From: Candidatus Sumerlaeota bacterium
GTDB taxonomy: Bacteria > Sumerlaeota > Sumerlaeia > JADFCT01
Reading direction: 5' to 3'
Assembly (NCBI GenBank): GCA_026398575.1
Contig: JAPLSP010000384.1
Coordinates: 1 to 9,190 of the forward strand
DNA length: 9,190 nt
Shown here piece by piece: positions 7,584-9,190 of the stretch (positions within the stretch are counted from its first letter, which is position 1; the number at the start of each line of letters is the position of its first letter). A program made the translations under genes and the position numbers. The notes below the pieces were generated by a model. The model made no database searches. It was not told the DNA's origin and saw only the letters and a program-made list of their open reading frames with translations.

Positions 7584-7585
7584 AT

Positions 7586-8986
7586 TCACCGGTTGACGCG
7601 CCAGCTGGGGTGGGAGAGGTTGAATTTTTTGACGCGGGCGTTCATGCGGTCCGCGGAGATGCTTAGCATCTGCGCGGCGCGCTTCTGATTCCAGCCGCAT
7701 TTCTCCAGCGCTTCGACGACCAGATTTTTTTCAACTTCCTCCAGGTCCAGGCCTTCCTCCGGAATCGTGATTACCGAGGCGCGCGGCGTGGAGCCGACGC
7801 CGATGCCGCAGGCCTGAATGTGCGCGGGCGTAATGACTGCTTCGCGGGCGCGGATGATCAGGCGCTCGGCGATGTTGCGCAACTCGCGGATGTTGCCCGG
7901 CCAATGATAGGCCTGCAATACCGCGAGCGCTTCCTCGCTGACCTGCGGACGCCGGCGCGAGTATTTATCGGCGAACGAATCGAGGAAGTAGCGCATCAAC
8001 GGCGCGACGTCTTCGTGGCGCTCGCGCAATGGCGGAACCAGAATGGGATAGACGTTGACGCGGTAGTAAAGGTCCTCGCGGAAGTGTCCGTCGCGAACGT
8101 CGGCGGCCAGGTCGCGGTTGGTGGCGAAGACGAGGCGGCAGTTGGCCGTGATTTCTACCGTGCCGCCGAGGCGCATGAAGCGCATCGTTTCGATCGAGCG
8201 CAGCAACTTGGCCTGCGATTCGAGGGGCAGATCGCCGATCTCGTCGAGGAAGAGCGTCCCGCCCTCGGCCAACTCGAAGCGGCCTTTCTTGCGCTGGATC
8301 GCGCCGGTGAAGGCGCCTTTTTCGTGGCCGAAGACTTCGGACTGGAAAAAGTTTTCGTCCGGCAGCGCCGCGCAGTTGACTTCGATGAACGGTCCTTGCG
8401 CGTTCGGGCCGATGCGGTGAATGGCGCGGGCGACCAGCTCCTTGCCCACGCCCGTTTCGCCGACGAGCAGCACGCTGACGCTGCTGCCGGCCAGTTCCGT
8501 CAGTTCCGACTTGATGTGCGCGATGGCCAGGCTTTGTCCGATGATCTCGGCGAATTCGGTGTTGCGCGCCAGCTGATCGCGCAGCAGGCGGTTCTCGTTC
8601 ACCAGGCGGCTTTGTTCGAGCGCGCGGCCAAGGCGCAGGATGATTTCGGACACGTCGCTTTCTTTGGTGATGTAATCGGCGGCGCCCAGTTTCATGGCTT
8701 CAACGGCCGAGCCGACCGAATCCACCGACGTTACCACGACGACGGGAAGCTGGGGATCAATCCCGGCTTTGCCGCTTTTGACGCGCTCGAGAATTTCCAG
8801 CCCACTCAGTCCCGGCAGGCGGATGTCGGTGATCACGAGGTCGAAATAGATTTCCGCCATGCGTTCCAGGGCGCGCTCTCCGGCGCTGGCCACCTCGACT
8901 TCGAATCCTTTGGCGCGCAAGTTGCGGCGAAAAGCCTCGGCAAAGGCGGGATCGTCCTCGATCAGCAGCAGGCGCGGAGCAGTCAT
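7586..8986 (-). CDS. NtrC-family sigma-54-dependent response regulator
   Basis: 466 aa with the full three-domain plan. The receiver domain (about 4-122) has the acidic pair Asp11/Asp12, phospho-acceptor Asp54 in VITDIRLPG, Thr86 and Lys108; the usual Pro after this Lys is replaced by Glu. The AAA+ domain (about 147-380) has Walker A GETGVGKE at 176-183, the sigma-54-contacting GAFTGA loop at 224-229, Walker B LFLDEIGD at 245-252, arginines of FREDLYYRV (302-310) and GNIREL at 364-369. A Fis-type helix-turn-helix ends the protein (about 415-457, with NQKRAAQMLSIS then ADRMNARVKKF). It should activate sigma-54 promoters when phosphorylated by a partner kinase, which is not in view. ATG 8986 has GGTGA (complement of 8994-8998) seven bases upstream. 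It is 252 bases from moxR, so probably a separate transcript; the target genes cannot be named. Confidence 0.95.
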   Translation of the reverse strand: MTAPRLLLIEDDPAFAEAFRRNLRAKGFEVEVASAGERALERMAEIYFDLVITDIRLPGLSGLEILERVKSGKAGIDPQLPVVVVTSVDSVGSAVEAMKLGAADYITKESDVSEIILRLGRALEQSRLVNENRLLRDQLARNTEFAEIIGQSLAIAHIKSELTELAGSSVSVLLVGETGVGKELVARAIHRIGPNAQGPFIEVNCAALPDENFFQSEVFGHEKGAFTGAIQRKKGRFELAEGGTLFLDEIGDLPLESQAKLLRSIETMRFMRLGGTVEITANCRLVFATNRDLAADVRDGHFREDLYYRVNVYPILVPPLRERHEDVAPLMRYFLDSFADKYSRRRPQVSEEALAVLQAYHWPGNIRELRNIAERLIIRAREAVITPAHIQACGIGVGSTPRASVITIPEEGLDLEEVEKNLVVEALEKCGWNQKRAAQMLSISADRMNARVKKFNLSHPSWRVNR

Positions 8987-9077
8987 AGAAAATTCACCGG
9001 GAAAATATGGTGTGAGAATTCAAAAACACTTGCGCGCGGCAGCCTCAAAAATGGCCGGCCAACGCGATACTTTAGTG

Positions 9078-9105
9078 CTTATATTCGAAATTACGATCTC
9101 ATAAA
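9078..9105 (-). promoter_or_regulatory. Weak sigma-70-like promoter candidate for the response regulator
   Basis: On the minus strand TATAAG (9083-9078) is a good -10 match. Sixteen bases upstream lies TTTATG (9105-9100), a poor -35. It would give a leader of roughly 85 bases before ATG 8986. The surrounding 9000-9120 is AT-richer than the genes, which fits a promoter region. No -24/-12 sigma-54 site with correct spacing was seen. Confidence 0.25.
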
Positions 9106-9145
9106 TTTGCCGCAAAATCCGATGCAGGATGCGTAGATTCATGCG

Positions 9146-9168
9146 GCTGGGAGCGGCGCCAGCTTTTT
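9146..9168 (+). terminator. Intrinsic-terminator-like hairpin on the plus strand, no gene in front
   Basis: GCTGG (9146-9150) pairs with CCAGC (9159-9163) around an eight-base loop and is followed at once by TTTTT (9164-9168). This is the shape of a rho-independent terminator reading left to right. The only neighbour, the response regulator, reads away from it, so it would have to end an unseen plus-strand RNA or be part of a repeat. Confidence 0.4.
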
Positions 9169-9172
9169 GTGT

Positions 9173-9190
9173 AAGGTGGCTTGCCGCCTT
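9173..9190. repeat. Hairpin AAGGTGG-CTTG-CCGCCTT at the window edge
   Basis: Seven pairs including one T-G pair around a four-base loop, running up to the last base of the window. It stands five bases after the T-run of the preceding hairpin. It could be the 3' end of a gene beyond the window or a dispersed intergenic repeat; what follows cannot be seen. Confidence 0.4.

Noticed and set aside
9041..9062. TTGGCCGGCC...TTTTTGA on the minus strand before the response regulator as a sigma-54 promoter
   Set aside because: The GG to GC spacing does not fit; TT stands where the -12 GC should be.
7820..9136. 438-aa open frame on the plus strand opposite the response regulator
   Set aside because: It is the GC-rich antisense shadow of a gene whose minus-strand translation carries every expected NtrC motif; its own translation shows no recognisable domain.
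1..9190. Transfer RNA, ribosomal RNA, insertion sequence or phage genes
   Set aside because: No transposase- or integrase-like translation and no tRNA- or rRNA-like sequence was recognised on either strand; the genes fill almost all of the window.

Overview
The window is about 60% GC and bacterial, with dense, ordinary coding in five genes. The mix suggests a Gram-negative from the Planctomycetes-Verrucomicrobia-Lentisphaerae neighbourhood or a related lineage such as Hydrogenedentota or Sumerlaeota. The grounds are a secreted GH38-like DUF5054 protein, an in-frame Ser-Asp-X hairpin repeat, palindromic intergenic repeats, and a NtrC-type (sigma-54) response regulator. This placement is inference from gene content, not from a marker gene.

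Layout. 48-2849 (+) encodes one large exported GH38-like enzyme of the DUF5054 type. 2850-2966 is a short convergent gap with two small hairpins. 7333 down to 2967 on the minus strand is a compact three-gene unit. It holds a MoxR AAA+ ATPase, a DUF58 protein that overlaps it by the ATGA junction, and, 24 bases further on, a membrane-anchored transglutaminase-like protein with a DUF4129-like tail. 7334-7585 is a gene-free stretch with several imperfect palindromes and a 12-bp tandem repeat. 7586-8986 (-) encodes an NtrC-family response regulator. 8987-9190 is gene-free and holds the regulator's leader plus two further hairpins at the window edge.

How the genes fit together. MoxR, DUF58 and TgpA-like transglutaminase genes commonly occur together. 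The usual view is that the MoxR ATPase works as a chaperone on a DUF58/von Willebrand-like partner at the membrane, with the transglutaminase-like domain acting outside the cytoplasmic membrane; the substrate is generally unknown. The response regulator lies upstream in the same direction but is separated by about 250 bases, so it is probably its own transcription unit. No sensor kinase is in view, and I found no -24/-12 sigma-54 promoter in front of the genes visible here, so its targets are probably elsewhere. The secreted glycosidase is convergent with this cluster and probably unrelated to it.

I did not find a clearly new multi-gene system. The most notable items are the hairpin-forming SDX repeat translated inside the glycosidase, the cluster of repeat remnants at 7431-7585, a basic insertion and degenerate metal site in the DUF58 protein, a Glu in place of the usual Asp in the transglutaminase triad, and a good-looking plus-strand terminator at 9146-9168 with no gene in front of it.
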